From positions 62,001 through 126,000 of the forward strand of contig CANTFL010001283.1 in assembly GCA_947650285.1 (NCBI GenBank): a DNA stretch of 64,000 nt. Reading direction: 5' to 3'. The translations under genes were made by a program, and so were the position numbers. Of this stretch, positions 30,761-42,006 are shown in pieces. Under the pieces are notes generated by a model that did no database searches, was not told the DNA's origin, and saw only the letters and a program-made list of their open reading frames with translations. Origin of the DNA: Hyaloperonospora brassicae. Its lineage: Eukaryota > Oomycota > Peronosporomycetes > Peronosporales > Peronosporaceae. Position 1 is the stretch's first letter. Each line of letters starts with the position of its first letter.

Positions 30761-32247
30761 ATACCATCATCTTTAATTAATATCTAAGTCAAGAATAGTG
30801 TCGTCTCTCTTGCAGGGTTTTGCTTTCTCTTCGACGTCGATCTCGTCAGTGTTTGTATCTTTTGCATCAAGAATTACCTCAATTTGTGATGAGCAAAAGT
30901 GAACATATTTTTATATGCAAAGTCCTTCCTTAACTGAGCCCGAGTCACAATCTGATAAGGTGGACACACGCCAATGGCGTAAAACATATATTTAAAACGG
31001 TATATGCGTGTTTGACGCATGCACCGGGTTAGCGATGACTTACTCAAAGATCATAAATAACGCAATCCGACTCGTAAATGAGCCAACATGTCTTGAAGCA
31101 TGTCTTCGAGAATATGTTAATTAGGTTCGCTCGATCAAATTTTTTATGGACAGTCAAAACAGACATTATTAAACATGTTATCGGGGAACGAAATACATAT
31201 TGCCAACATACAAGACGTGAAGCGAGTGTGTCTGTTAGAGACGAGTTCACATACATTCCATGAAGTCAATCAAAAAAAAATTGACTATCAGTAAACGAGC
31301 ATAATCATCAGATGTATTTACTCGGGCACATTATCAAGATGCACCCTGTAAATAAAAAAATATACGATAACAAGAAAAGCTGTATTCTTGCGCTCGCCTT
31401 ACCAAAACTCGGGGATATATAACATAGGAACGATCTCCCAGCACTCTTCTGGAGCCAGTAAAGTCTGTATTGATAACACTGGTGAGGAACTAGGCTTACC
31501 TTTTGTCATTATTTGCATGCAAGAATGTACATGCTCATACACTAATGTAAAAGGGATCAGCTAGAATCTGGACTTACCGTTCTGTAAGTCTTTCCATGGC
31601 GACAATGTACAATCACTGGGGCATTGTGAAACGCACACATCATCGTTAGCGCATATCATGGTAAGTAGAACGACGACAAGGGTGTGTCGCCGGCGACTGC
31701 TATGTAATGCAACCGTGGGTCAAGATATTTGTATCGAAAAGATGACGGCCACTACACTGCCGGAAAGCCTTCTAAGGTCTGTCGAGATATTCGATATATT
31801 ACTTAATAAAGCGCAAAATTTTGATCTTGCGAGTAAAAATTTTTGTGAGCAATCCTTTTTTACGTCTTCGAGCAAGTTATATGACGGAAAACATGCGACT
31901 AGTGTGGCGAAAGTGATATATATTATCTTTATTACTGGATTTTTCTCGGCTTTTTATCGGGCCTGTGCGGGACTGCATTAGCAACGACATCGAGTCGTCG
32001 AACCAAGTGCCAAGTCGTGGCTATCATTCTTCATAGAAATTATGCATCGCAAATTTAAAATTCACTATCCTATACTTTTTGAAAGTTGTAAAGTTTTACG
32101 GCCGTTCTTCATATAGCATTTCGTGAAATTAATGAGCATTATATTCCCGAGGCGATAGACATGAAACTTATATAATGCATATATCATGGCAAGGTATCCC
32201 CTGATTTACACTATAGCATTAATATAATCTAGTTGCAGATGGTACAA

Positions 32248-32560
32248 TTAATAGTGAACGAGGTGCGCCATATCAGTGTCATTTGGCATCGACGCACAGT
32301 CGATTGCATAATCGCTAGCTTTACAGACCACATGGAAGGGTAGCTTTTGATATGCTATAGACAACATAGGCCATTGTATTGTGCTGTTTTTGACCCTCTT
32401 AAAATAGGGGTGGTGACACTTAGCAGTCCAGGACCACTTTTCGTTAAAGTTCACAAACGAGAGTGACCAACGGCCATCTCGGCGTAGTTGCGCGAGGGCT
32501 TGTGCTAATAAATCGCTCAGCCAAGGAGATTGTAAAGTCTCTAAAACATTGACTGAAAAG
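32248..32560 (-). pseudogene. RNase H scrap of an element 4-like gypsy
   Basis: EKWSWTAKCHHPYFKRVKN and KLPFHVVCKASDYAIDCASM correspond to element 4 KWSWNADCQRSFEGIKQ and RPFHVVCDASDFAIGCALM. The first catalytic Asp is Lys. A shifted RT-side piece continues to about 32,560. Isolated and dead. Confidence 0.75.
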
Positions 32561-33849
32561 AACAGTCACTGGTCGCCTGTATGTTTTCCGGATCAGGGAG
32601 TGCGTCTTATACACCTGACACATCCGAAAAGTGATGTTTTGCTAGCTAAAAAATACCCTTTTAGAATTTATACATAGCAAAGAACCAGTACATGTTTTAT
32701 AGCTTTTTGGACCGGGGCCTTTAGAGGTAATGTCTTTTTTATATACGGTTCGACTTTAATACCATCAAAGCAACATATAGAAAAATATCACACCGTTCTC
32801 GCTAGATTAGGTACACATCTGCTAAATGTGACAGGGGCATGAATTAGTCCCTGGATCATAATAATCCATTCCCGATCATTCCACTGGAAGTGCTTACTTT
32901 AGTGAACGGTATGTCAATTAAGAATCAATGATCTGATAAAAACAATCCATCAGAATCATGGACGAAACATGACCTTATTTGTCATAACACCAAACTTACG
33001 TCCTTCCTCGGTATCGACGTCCAATCTGGCACCGTGTCAGTATTCCTAATGAATGCGTGCTCAACTCGCTATCCTCCTGTGAGATTTCGAACATGTGAAG
33101 CTGCATCGATACATATGGATATTTATACTATCTCATCCGACCCGATGCTATGAGATTTACAAACAGCTTCATAATTACAATGACTTGTTCACAAAGCAGA
33201 GCTATTATTTTTAATATCACAGCACGAAACACCTCGATTCAGATTTGTCTCATGTCGAGTGACTCTTTGCTTTAATCAGGAATACGGAACAAATTTTAAT
33301 AATAAGTTCCAACATCTGGTCGAAGGCTCCAACAAAAAATAAAAAGACATCAACTAATATTAGGATTGAGGTATGAGACGCACAATACCAAGCTTTTTAT
33401 TAGGACATTTTGTTTATCTCTGAGCTGATAAGAACCGATTTGTTTATACAAAGTCACTTATGCCGACCAAATATAGGCAACGTACACGTTTTCTACTACA
33501 AGCATGCAATCCTACTTAACTTTGTCACCAAGCCAACCACGCTGTAACCGTTTATGCTCAAGCTCTGTCAATTAAGTTACTTTCGAAGCAAAACTATGTA
33601 GACGCTGTCAAATTGATTGTACAAGTGTCTACACTTGATCAGTCATAGACCTAGACATTCAATTACTCGGCTACTTCCTAAGGAGCCTTTATTCATAAGT
33701 TTTGTATGACCATTCCTCTCAAGCTGCTGGTACCTTTCTCCTTCATCGTATTGTCCATGAGAGTGTTGACACTCAAGTACGCTGAAACTATTATTATTGG
33801 CGTCTTCCCTCGCGGCAACTAAATTTCTTTAACTTCATTCGTTTGTAGC

Positions 33850-34070
33850 GGCGCTTTTACAGCTGATGAAGGTCGAGGAGATATGTCCTCGGGTACTAAA
33901 AGGTCAAAACTGTCGGAAAAATACTCCTGAGGGAAAAATCCAGGAGCCTGGGGGGAACACATTCAGAAATCGTAGGAAACAGGTTCTCTTGAAGTGTTAA
34001 GTTATTAAATGTCTCGTTTTATGACGGATAAAGATTAGGCGCTTATGCACTTGATCTGAACAGCGTCTTT
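33850..34070 (+). pseudogene. Pol-linker scrap of an element 4-like gypsy
   Basis: The nucleotide sequence matches element 4 at 18,360-18,540 in order: GTCGAGGAGATATGTCC, TCCTGAGGGAAAAATCC and GACGGATAAAGATTAGGCGC then TTATGCACTTGATCTG. No open frame. Confidence 0.65.
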
Positions 34071-36141
34071 ATAGTTTAAATGAAATATTACATAAGTGAC
34101 AACGTTTAAGCCTGAGCGATCTTTTAAAAAAATAGCAAGATATGCCTTGTAAAAACGTAAGCAGATCTGCAAAATTGGTGGTTATTTTGATGGCATATGT
34201 CAACCGATGTGTGGAGCGATGCAGCCCTAAACTTGAAGGTGACGTTCCTGTAATACTTACTTGTAAAAGTAACTTTTTGGAAAACATCAATTAAGTCAAT
34301 ATTTTGCTGACCCTATATGGTGTTCGTGCTCTTTTCTGTTACTCGCGCGTCGCACGAATAATTCTTTCGCTATTCGTTTTGTACATTCATATAACAACGC
34401 TGAAATTTGTGATCTCTTAGACGCATATGATATTGTTTTATCGACTCTTTGTTAAACGACAGGTGAAGACATCACGATCCAGTCAAAACGACACATTCCT
34501 GTAACATGCAGGCAATTGCATCCACAATACCTTTCACATGTTGTTAATGACAAGTGTACATTTTAATCCGTCTTTGTATATATATATACGATTATCTACA
34601 TGACAAGGCCTCTCTCGTCGTTTTGCTAGAGCTAATAGGTCTACGTTCGGTATGATAATAGTCTTGGCAATTAATGAAATTAGAAAGAATCTTCATGAGC
34701 ACCCACATTAGCATTAGCACTTCTTTGGTACTTTTTCGTCGGACAAATCTGCTCTTTCGCTTGTCTCAACTTCATCCCAAGCTTCATTATGTCATACCTT
34801 TGACATCCAAGCCAGCTCTGTGTATGCGCCATTTAGACACAGCGCTATCCCATCTTTGACTTTCATCACGTCACCACCGTTGAACATTCATATAGTATTC
34901 TATTGAAACAACATGTAAGTTGGATGAAAGGGTATGAAGCAGCGTATCTGAAGTATCGAACGACATGGGCACTTCAGGACTACTTTTGAAGCGTCATCGC
35001 ACGTCCTCCTTCTGCAATTCAAGTGGTGACTGATAAGGCTAAGGCAATTCCAAGATATTAAACGTGACATGAGAGGGAGTGACGATATAAGTAAATGTGT
35101 ACAAATCTTACAGGTTGTGTCGATTCGATTGCATAAACATACTACTCGTTATATTTTTGTTTCTGTAATTATTTGGTGCATTTATATGCTTTTCATTGTA
35201 AGAATCATAAGGTCGAATGTATGTTGAAGGCCCAACTCTTTGCCGGTCGGCCTATAGATGAATTTTTGCTGCATGATTGATCTAAAGCCTTTATCAACGC
35301 AAATTACACCATTTCGTTTACAATCGATACATTTCAACAGATATAAATTAATTTCGAAATTATTAGTCCTAAATATTTACAACCTGGTGGTAATCGCACA
35401 AAATTTGCATGAGCGCATATACCGGACACAACTCGAACTATTTTTTGACTAAATTTGTATAGTTAGGACACCGTGACACTTAAGACGTTCATCTCATACT
35501 TTAACAAGGCACTATGGAGATGGAAGAAGCTACGGAAACTGCCGTTATCTTTTCGTATCTTTTCCGATACGTGCACACGCACTGTTCTACTCAACATCGG
35601 CAGTCTTCATGCACCTCTGACCCGACTCGCAATTCTATTTTTGGAATCCCGCGCAATTGGAAGCTCAAAGTATGTCTGTCGAGCTAAGTACTGGACAACA
35701 CCACTCAGCGGAACTGAGCGAAAGAGGTATCCAAAATTGACGCGAACAATGCAATCAGGCAGCTCAATGGAAACCGACTGCTTATTGGTATGTGGTAGCT
35801 GCGCCATCCATTTACTTACGCTGACTGAATTGCAAGCCAATAAGCGGAAACGTTCGGTTTATATTTCTCGTGTTGCTTCATGACAATGTGTTGTCAATGG
35901 ATAATGTGGTGCTGGCTGTATGTCTTATCGTTCGGACACTGCTACTCGACATCGTTTCTCGATACGCCTTACAATATTGAAAAGTCTCTTTTGACAAATA
36001 AAACTTCGATGGTTAAGTTGATCTTTTTGCGATAGGCGCATGCGTGTTTTTATCCAATCGACGTCTTTTCTTCTGGGACTCCGTATCCTCCTAACTGCAA
36101 AGCCACCAGTTCATCAAATTTCCATCCGACATCGCAGCAAA

Positions 36142-36876
36142 ATGGCGCCCCCCAACGTCGACAGCATGTTCACGCTCAAGGTAGACAACGTCCCCTTCCA
36201 GATCGGGTACGGTAGTGAACAGTTCTATCACTTTATCCTTAGCCGTCTGTGTGTCTACCTTAATTGCGTTTCTGACATCTCCTGTCCATTTACTAATCCT
36301 TCCCCCATTGTTTTCATCCATAACGATAGGAGCGATGAGCTGCGCGACCTCTTTTCCAAGTACGGAGAGATCGGAGACGTGTACATTCCACGTTCACGTG
36401 GCTCGAACGAATCGCGTGGTTTCGCTTTCGTACGTTTTGTCGAAAAGCGCGACGCTGAAGATGCGATTGACGCCATGGAAGGGCAGGAGTTCCAGGGCCG
36501 TGACCTACGCGTGCAGTTCGCCAAACAGCGTCGACCTGATAACCCGAGGGAGTTCTACTCGCGTGGAAACAGTGGAGAACGCTATGGCGGCAGCGATCGC
36601 TACGGTGGAGGTGACAGAGGAGGCGGTAGCGATCGCTATGGCGAAGACCGCGGCCGCAGCAGCCGGCACGACGACCGCAGGGATGACCGCAGGGATGACC
36701 GCCGCCACGACGACCGCCGAGACGACCGCCATCGACGTCGCTCGCGCTCGCGCTCCCCGGACCGCCGTGATCGTGATCGCCCTAGTGCTGGGCGCGACCG
36801 GAGCCGCAGCCGCTCCCCCCGCCCGCGTAGTCGTTCGCCACGACGCTCGAGTGTTTCGCCACCTCGTCGTGACTAG
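36142..36876 (+). CDS. SR-type splicing factor (RRM plus RS domain)
   Basis: Spliced CDS 36,142-36,206 joined to 36,330-36,876, 203 aa. The single RRM (about residues 9-84) has RNP2 LKVDNV (12-17) and RNP1 RGFAFVRF (51-58), with [10 protein letters not shown] between, as in the SRSF2 group. A Gly/Arg/Asp linker follows ([16 protein letters not shown]). The C-terminal RS domain ends [13 protein letters not shown]. Such proteins bind exonic RNA in the nucleus and help recruit the spliceosome. ATG 36,142 is chosen because it gives the compact family N-terminus ([17 protein letters not shown]). Without splicing, a 41-codon insert breaks the RRM. It is convergent with the glucanase gene. Confidence 0.92.
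   Translation: MAPPNVDSMFTLKVDNVPFQIGYGSEQFYHFILSRLCVYLNCVSDISCPFTNPSPIVFIHNDRSDELRDLFSKYGEIGDVYIPRSRGSNESRGFAFVRFVEKRDAEDAIDAMEGQEFQGRDLRVQFAKQRRPDNPREFYSRGNSGERYGGSDRYGGGDRGGGSDRYGEDRGRSSRHDDRRDDRRDDRRHDDRRDDRHRRRSRSRSPDRRDRDRPSAGRDRSRSRSPRPRSRSPRRSSVSPPRRD
36207..36329 (+). other. Intron of the SR gene, 123 nt, no in-frame stop
   Basis: GTACGG at the 5' end and GATAG at the 3' end. Joining gives [11 protein letters not shown], which restores the RRM helix 1. It is a multiple of three with no stop, so unspliced RNA would still be read through as a longer protein. Confidence 0.88.
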
Positions 36877-37594
36877 TTGATGGACATGGACTAGTGCGAA
36901 ATAAGTGCAGAACAAGAATGCAGCAGCAGAGCAGGTACTTACGGCATGCGTCTGAGCCAAATGGCAAAGAAAGCAGGTGAGAGCAGAGCCGGCCAGACCA
37001 GACTGATTTGCTTGTTGGTTTCCCCTTCGGTCAATTCGTTGACTTTTTCGCAGCTATCCGAGAGAGAATATACTCAGGAACGAACCCGATCACCGCAAAG
37101 GAACGAGATTAAGACTTGTGGGAGACCCGATTGCTTGGACCTGACTTGGCGGTGCCGTGTGCGGCTGATGCACGTAAGTGTAAGCTTAGGTTATGACGGG
37201 GTGCCGAGGACAAACGTCGTGTTCTCATATGATGCGGCTAATCGTTGTATGCTGCACGAGATGAGGCATCAGTTGATGCAGCGACTGTTCGATCACGTAT
37301 TTGCGCCAGGATGACACAGATGCAACAATTACGTTGTTCGCGATGATCATATCTCTGTACGTGAATGCAGCAAAAAGAGGTGCACCAGTCGTCTAGAAAG
37401 GGTATTATATATGTCAATGGCGTGCAGTCAGCGCAATCTATTATTCATCTTGGTCACGTTGGTACGAACGAGAGCATGCTTGACTCTTCTTTATTACCCT
37501 AAGATAGCGCAGCTCTTGTACCTAGCTCTTAGTCTTGAGAACAGTGATAGTAGAAGGATTCATTCCTGGCAGAAGTTTTCTGTCGAAGGCGCGC

Positions 37595-40500
37595 TCAAGA
37601 CGTTATGATAAGAAAGATGAAGAAGGCTACAATGCCGACCATCAATCCGGCACAGTAGAGCGCGCGCATGTCACCGTCGATGTTGGAGTAGCCACGGCGC
37701 CGATAACACAAGCCTACGGCGTACACCATCAGAACAAGCATGATCGCCATCCCTAGCCCAATCAAAATGCGGGTAATACCAGTGTTGACCCCGCCTGGGC
37801 TGTCCTCTGAGCCATCATTCTCCTCGCCATTACCAATATGGACTGGACGTATTTTGCTTGAGGGCTCCTCAGCAGACACAACGTGGCAGCAGTTAAGCCT
37901 CGCACCGGTCACGGGGTCAGGTCTGCAACAACCCACGTCCCACCCGCAGCAATCCAGCCCAGCAGCAGCACACAAAGCCTGCCCTTGGCAATCACCCATT
38001 CCAGAGTGAGAAGTACTTGATCCGGCTGTCGAAGTCTTGTCTGATAGGCAGCAGCCCAATTTACTTCCAGCAATGGAGCAGCAGCCTCCTGGTGCATTGC
38101 AGCAGTCAAGCTTAGCTGCTTCGCACACCGGTTCGCCATAGCAAAAAGCTGAGTCCTTGGGCTTTTCGGCCGGTTTGGGGGTCATGTTGCTCGCCACCAA
38201 ATGTTGTTTTTTGCAACATCCCAGCACGGTGCCCAAAATAGGGTCAGGCTCGCAACAACCGTCAATGCTGTTGCAGCAACTCAGTCCTAGCACGGCGCAT
38301 TCATGTTCACCATAGCACGCATTGCCAGGAACGACATTGGACTCATCTTGTGGGCAACAACCAAGTGCACTCGGGCAGCATCCAGGCAATGTATCACAGC
38401 ACGTTAGTGCCGTGCCATTTGCTCCTGCCGAAGCACAAGCTGGGTATCCAAAGCATTTGTTGTCAGTGTCGACGGGTGGGGCCCTCAGCTCCGGCCGATT
38501 CTTTTGTTCGAACCATGATGGTCGAGTTGCAATCCAATACATGGCGTTTGTGCGTGATGACCACGTATCAAACGACTCGACGGTGTTCATCAGCTCCTCC
38601 CAAGCTTCTTCCGCATTCAAGATTGCGTGATCCATCACGACGATAGAGCGCCATATGTCGTGTGGGTCCAGATCCGGAAGATCTTGACTCAATATTTCGT
38701 ACTCGCGCGCGACAAATTTATCGTCTAGTAATTGTGGTGTAACGGGTGTGAAAGGAAGCATATTGATGCCGTGGACGTAGACGCCGCGATCGCCGAACCA
38801 CGTACTGTACACAACACTCAGCTCGCCAACGACACCCACCATAGCGTTTTTGGAGAAGACAGGCTCGTAGATATTAGAGTTCTGCCGCATGTGCCAGTAC
38901 TTTTTCACTGAGCGTATCTCTGTTGCAAGCAGCAGGCGCGCAAATTGATGATATGAGCCGTGCTTTTGTCCATCACTGGCGTCTTTATCCAGGGAAGAGA
39001 AGAGCGCGAGCGAGTAATAGGCGTTAATGCATTCGCTACTGCTTTCTTGAGACTTGCCGACTTCCATAGGAAACAGGCCGCTCGCGTATGAGTGACCGAC
39101 AAACCAATCTTTGTGGCGTGCACTTGGGAATAGCAGTTGGGCTGGTAGTTCGTTGAGAAAAGACGTCTGACTGTTCATCAGCGGCGTTCCAATATCACCT
39201 ATGAGCAGCGCACAAGCCTGCAAGTGATCCGCAATAAAGTCTGGGTCAAATTTTCGAACCGCAGCAAGTGCGTAAATAAAGTATCCGTAGTGGAACTACA
39301 GACATAGCAAAATCACAATGATATTAACAACCAGTAAAGCGCAGCTTAAGATGTTGTCACGTACATGGTGGTCGTTGTAATAGCCGTTGCCATAGTCAGC
39401 TTCCTTGTTATGCCAACCATCGTTTGTAATCACGCCCCCGAACGTCTGGTCATAGACAAAGTGGTTGGCGTTCGTTCCATTGAGCCAATCGACCAGCTCC
39501 ATCTCGATCTTTGTCAACAGCTTTTGCTTTATGTCCTCCAGCTCAAACTTGTCTGCGATCATCAGCAGTCGCGCGTCTCGACTCACTTGTTTGCCAAAGT
39601 TGTATGCATCTGGGCTCAAAGGCTGGGGATACTTACCAGCATCAATGGGTAGCTCTTGTAGGATAGCCTTTTTGACTGTGTTGCGCATGTCAAGTCGTTG
39701 CTGCTTGCCATCGACCGAGCAATCACTGAAATTATCGCTGAATAGTCCGTCATTAGCATAGTTCCACTCGACAGGCGTAAGTGTCTCTCTCATGTGCCAC
39801 ACAGCTCCAAAGATGCCTTGCATGGGGCCGCGAATACTGATGTACCTCAGCTCGGGCAACACCCGATTCTTCTCCTCCTTCAGCGTTTCAGTGCCTATCT
39901 GCACTTGCATCACGTCCATGTGATGTGGCAGCGTGAGCATCAACAACTTGTCGTTCTCACTGGCCATGGTTCCGTCCATTTGGCCGCAACAAGTCGAAAA
40001 GCTTTTCGTCTTCCACTGAAACTCAAGAAGAGCTTTTTCCGGGTCTAGTGGGTCCTGTTTGTGCACCACTTTGCCCCCAATAGCGTATACGGGAGCCGAC
40101 TCGAGCAAAAATGGCCAGAGCTTGGCATCAAGACATAGAGCTACTCTCAGCACGCCCGTAAAGCCTTCATCGCTCGTTATTTGTTGATTGTTGTTCAGCT
40201 GGAGCCTTAAAGTCGAGTCTGACGCGAAAATGTACCACGTCTGTCCATTGTTTAGTTCCACCGCAAAAGTAGCAAACGGCACGTTGTCTCCGTTCATAAG
40301 CTCAAGTCCTAGCAGCTTCTTAAAGTGCACAATCTGCATACCGTCCATGGCTTCAATCAAAGGACGACTGTTTCGAAATTCCATTGTTATGTATGGAGAA
40401 CCACGCACAAGATAGACGCGGAACTCCTCAGTCTGACCTCGACTGAAGCGCACAGTAGTGCTAAAGGTGTCGAAATCTACCACGTGGTGCGACAACGAAA

Positions 40501-40915
40501 CCGACGATGGACTCGACGGCTGGGAGCTCACGACCATCTGAGATATAAACCCTTCGACAATATCCTTGGACGTCACGACTCGGAACGGGTAGCTCACGTG
40601 TAGCTTCTCGCCAATAATCTTGTAGATGTACGGGAGGGACGAGATAGCTGATTTGCCTTCAGCCAGCACCAAATTCGTCCACCAAGCGCCTGTGGGGAAC
40701 GGCACGTCCGCCAGTAGCTTCTGATGCCCGAGCGTCGAAGAATTGACCACATGGGCATCCAGCGGTAGTCGCTCTGAGGCAGCGAAGAGACTCGACGGTA
40801 ATTGAAGTGGGTGCGACTTTATAGGGAACGGCAGTGACAGCTTTAGATCAGCTTCAGGTATTGCCGAGACGCAGGTCCAGAGAAACAGCACCAAGCCGAG
40901 AGCTCGTAGAGTCAT
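37595..40915 (-). CDS. GH81 endo-1,3-beta-glucanase with Cys-rich repeats and C-terminal membrane segments
   Basis: Spliced CDS complement(37,595-39,295, 39,365-40,915), 1,083 aa. Signal peptide MTLRALGLVLFLWTCVSA. The GH81 domain takes about residues 25-790: the exon junction rebuilds YYNDHHFHYGYFIY, with the likely catalytic Asp, and KSQESSSECINAYY holds Glu 601 and 605, the base region. HKDWFVGHSYASGL precedes it. Then come four Cys-rich repeats (about 798-831, 844-878, 902-933, 953-987; C-x(5-6)-C with CC pairs), an acidic stretch and two hydrophobic segments (1024-1046, 1064-1082). It hydrolyses beta-1,3-glucan, the main oomycete wall polymer, at the surface or in the secretory path. GH81 enzymes are usually about 700-800 aa, so the tail is an addition. 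Confidence 0.93.
39296..39364 (-). other. Intron of the GH81 gene, 69 nt, ends in an in-frame TAG
   Basis: GTACGTGA at the 5' side (39,364) and CTGTAG at the 3' side (39,296). It is 69 nt, a multiple of three, open until its last codon TAG. Retention would give a 539-aa product truncated before the Glu catalytic region. Confidence 0.92.
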
Positions 40916-40941
40916 GACTCTTCTGGTGCTTTAGTGGATTT

Positions 40942-40949
40942 AAAAGTGA
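40942..40949 (-). promoter_or_regulatory. Possible initiator element of the GH81 gene
   Basis: TTCACTTTTA on the minus strand, about 30 nt before the ATG, resembles the oomycete initiator (TCAYTTT type). Based on motif only. Confidence 0.35.
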
Positions 40950-41547
40950 ACGAAGGGGGATCTTGCAAGAAAACATGTTGGAGCGGGTATGTGGGAATGT
41001 AACGAAAGACGTGGTCTTTAAACAGACGAGGGCGAGATCTTTGCGTTAACCAGGTGGGACAAAACGACTTTCTGACGTGGAGCCCACGCCTTGGAAAAGG
41101 GCGTGAATTTTGACGTCGTATGGCTCATTCAAATCTTTGAGAGTCCCTTATTAGTCCAAGTACCTTCACCCACGACCATTCAATTAAAATTGGGAGGGTG
41201 CGATAGAGTTCGAGATCGTTCGAGATCCTTCATATTTACATTGATAAGGGGTAGCATTGGGTGGTCATGAAAAAGCGACAAAAAATAATATGTTTTGGTC
41301 CCTCAGGTCCGGTTTCTTTAATAACTTATTACCTCCACTACCTTTTATATTTTGACGCTTACCTTTATCATTTTTTGGATACTAACTTTTATCTTATATC
41401 TAATGGACGAGAAGCCAAAGCTTTTTCAAATATTTTTTTACTATATGTGTAGGTTCATTTCTTACGAAACAAGCTTGGATAGTGAATTGTGTGGTGCTGA
41501 CACTGCGATGTCAGCCTAAAGGCTGCGGGGTAGCATGAGTGTAGAAA

Positions 41548-41957
41548 TGTAACGGGGTGAGCCTGTTACGTAAAATTATTATGTATAACAATTTGATCAT
41601 ATATAAAATTAAGTCTCACATTATCACCACAATAGCACTGAGCTCAGTGATGTTGCTGCAGTGACCCAATGGTCTACTCATTATTTTATATAGCATGGTA
41701 ATAATTCACAAATCGCTGCTAGACGCGCGCAATGAATGTCGAGTAGACGTCGCAATACATATTTCGATATTGATATAATTAATATAGGACTACTAATATG
41801 AGACACACTTTAAGGTCATATGTAAAAAAATACTTCTCTTCTATTAAACCTAGGTCGTTAAATACTCACGCATTCCTTTTTATCGAACTGCGTATGCCGT
41901 CTAACGAGGCACTAGTTCTCACTGTTGTCAGTGCGTAGTGTCCTGTGCCCGGTTACG
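41548..41957 (+). repeat. Decayed LTR of the element 4 family
   Basis: TGTAACGGGGTGAGCCTGTTACG at the start, then GACGCGCGCAATGA in the middle as in element 4 (16,126), ending CCCGGTTACG. TGCTAGCACTTTGTAG after it is a mutated primer site. Confidence 0.8.
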
Positions 41958-42006
41958 CCTGCTAGCACTTTGTAGTCCATCAAGGACCACAACTTTCTCG
42001 CTTGAT

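Larger units (their letters stand above)
23922..30900 (-). mobile_element. Element 2: decayed relative of element 1
   Basis: On the minus strand: linker (30.7-29.8 kb), RT N-terminus (29.7-29.05 kb), RNase H pair (28.1-27.3 kb), integrase (27.0-24.9 kb) and GPY/F plus chromodomain (24.6-24.2 kb). Gag, protease and most of RT are missing. It was hit by a solo LTR (28,121-29,045), a 1.24-kb insert (25,441-26,680), a roughly 200-bp insert (about 25,172-25,372) and a 215-bp tandem duplication. Confidence 0.8.
30900..36000. other. AT-rich intergenic region with two retroelement scraps
   Basis: About 5 kb with no supportable gene. Small open frames (for example 31,658-31,981 and 35,473-35,883, both plus) have no recognised motif. 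Two short decayed pol pieces are listed separately. 34.1-35.9 kb holds nothing I can identify apart from the likely promoter side of the SR gene. Confidence 0.6.

Noticed and set aside
31658..31981. 107-codon plus frame in the AT-rich region, considered as a secreted effector
   Set aside because: No signal peptide followed by an RxLR or other effector motif, no neighbouring support; cannot be distinguished from chance.
35473..35883. 136-codon frame upstream of the SR gene
   Set aside because: No motif and an opposing 77-codon frame of equal quality; more likely promoter-side sequence.
36505..36960. 151-codon minus frame and 221-codon plus frame (36,215-36,880) over the SR gene
   Set aside because: Ala/Val/Thr low-complexity produced by reading the Arg-Ser codons in other frames.
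36946..37314. 122-codon frame between the SR and GH81 genes
   Set aside because: Begins 70 bp after the SR stop, lacks any motif and probably lies in 3' untranslated sequence.
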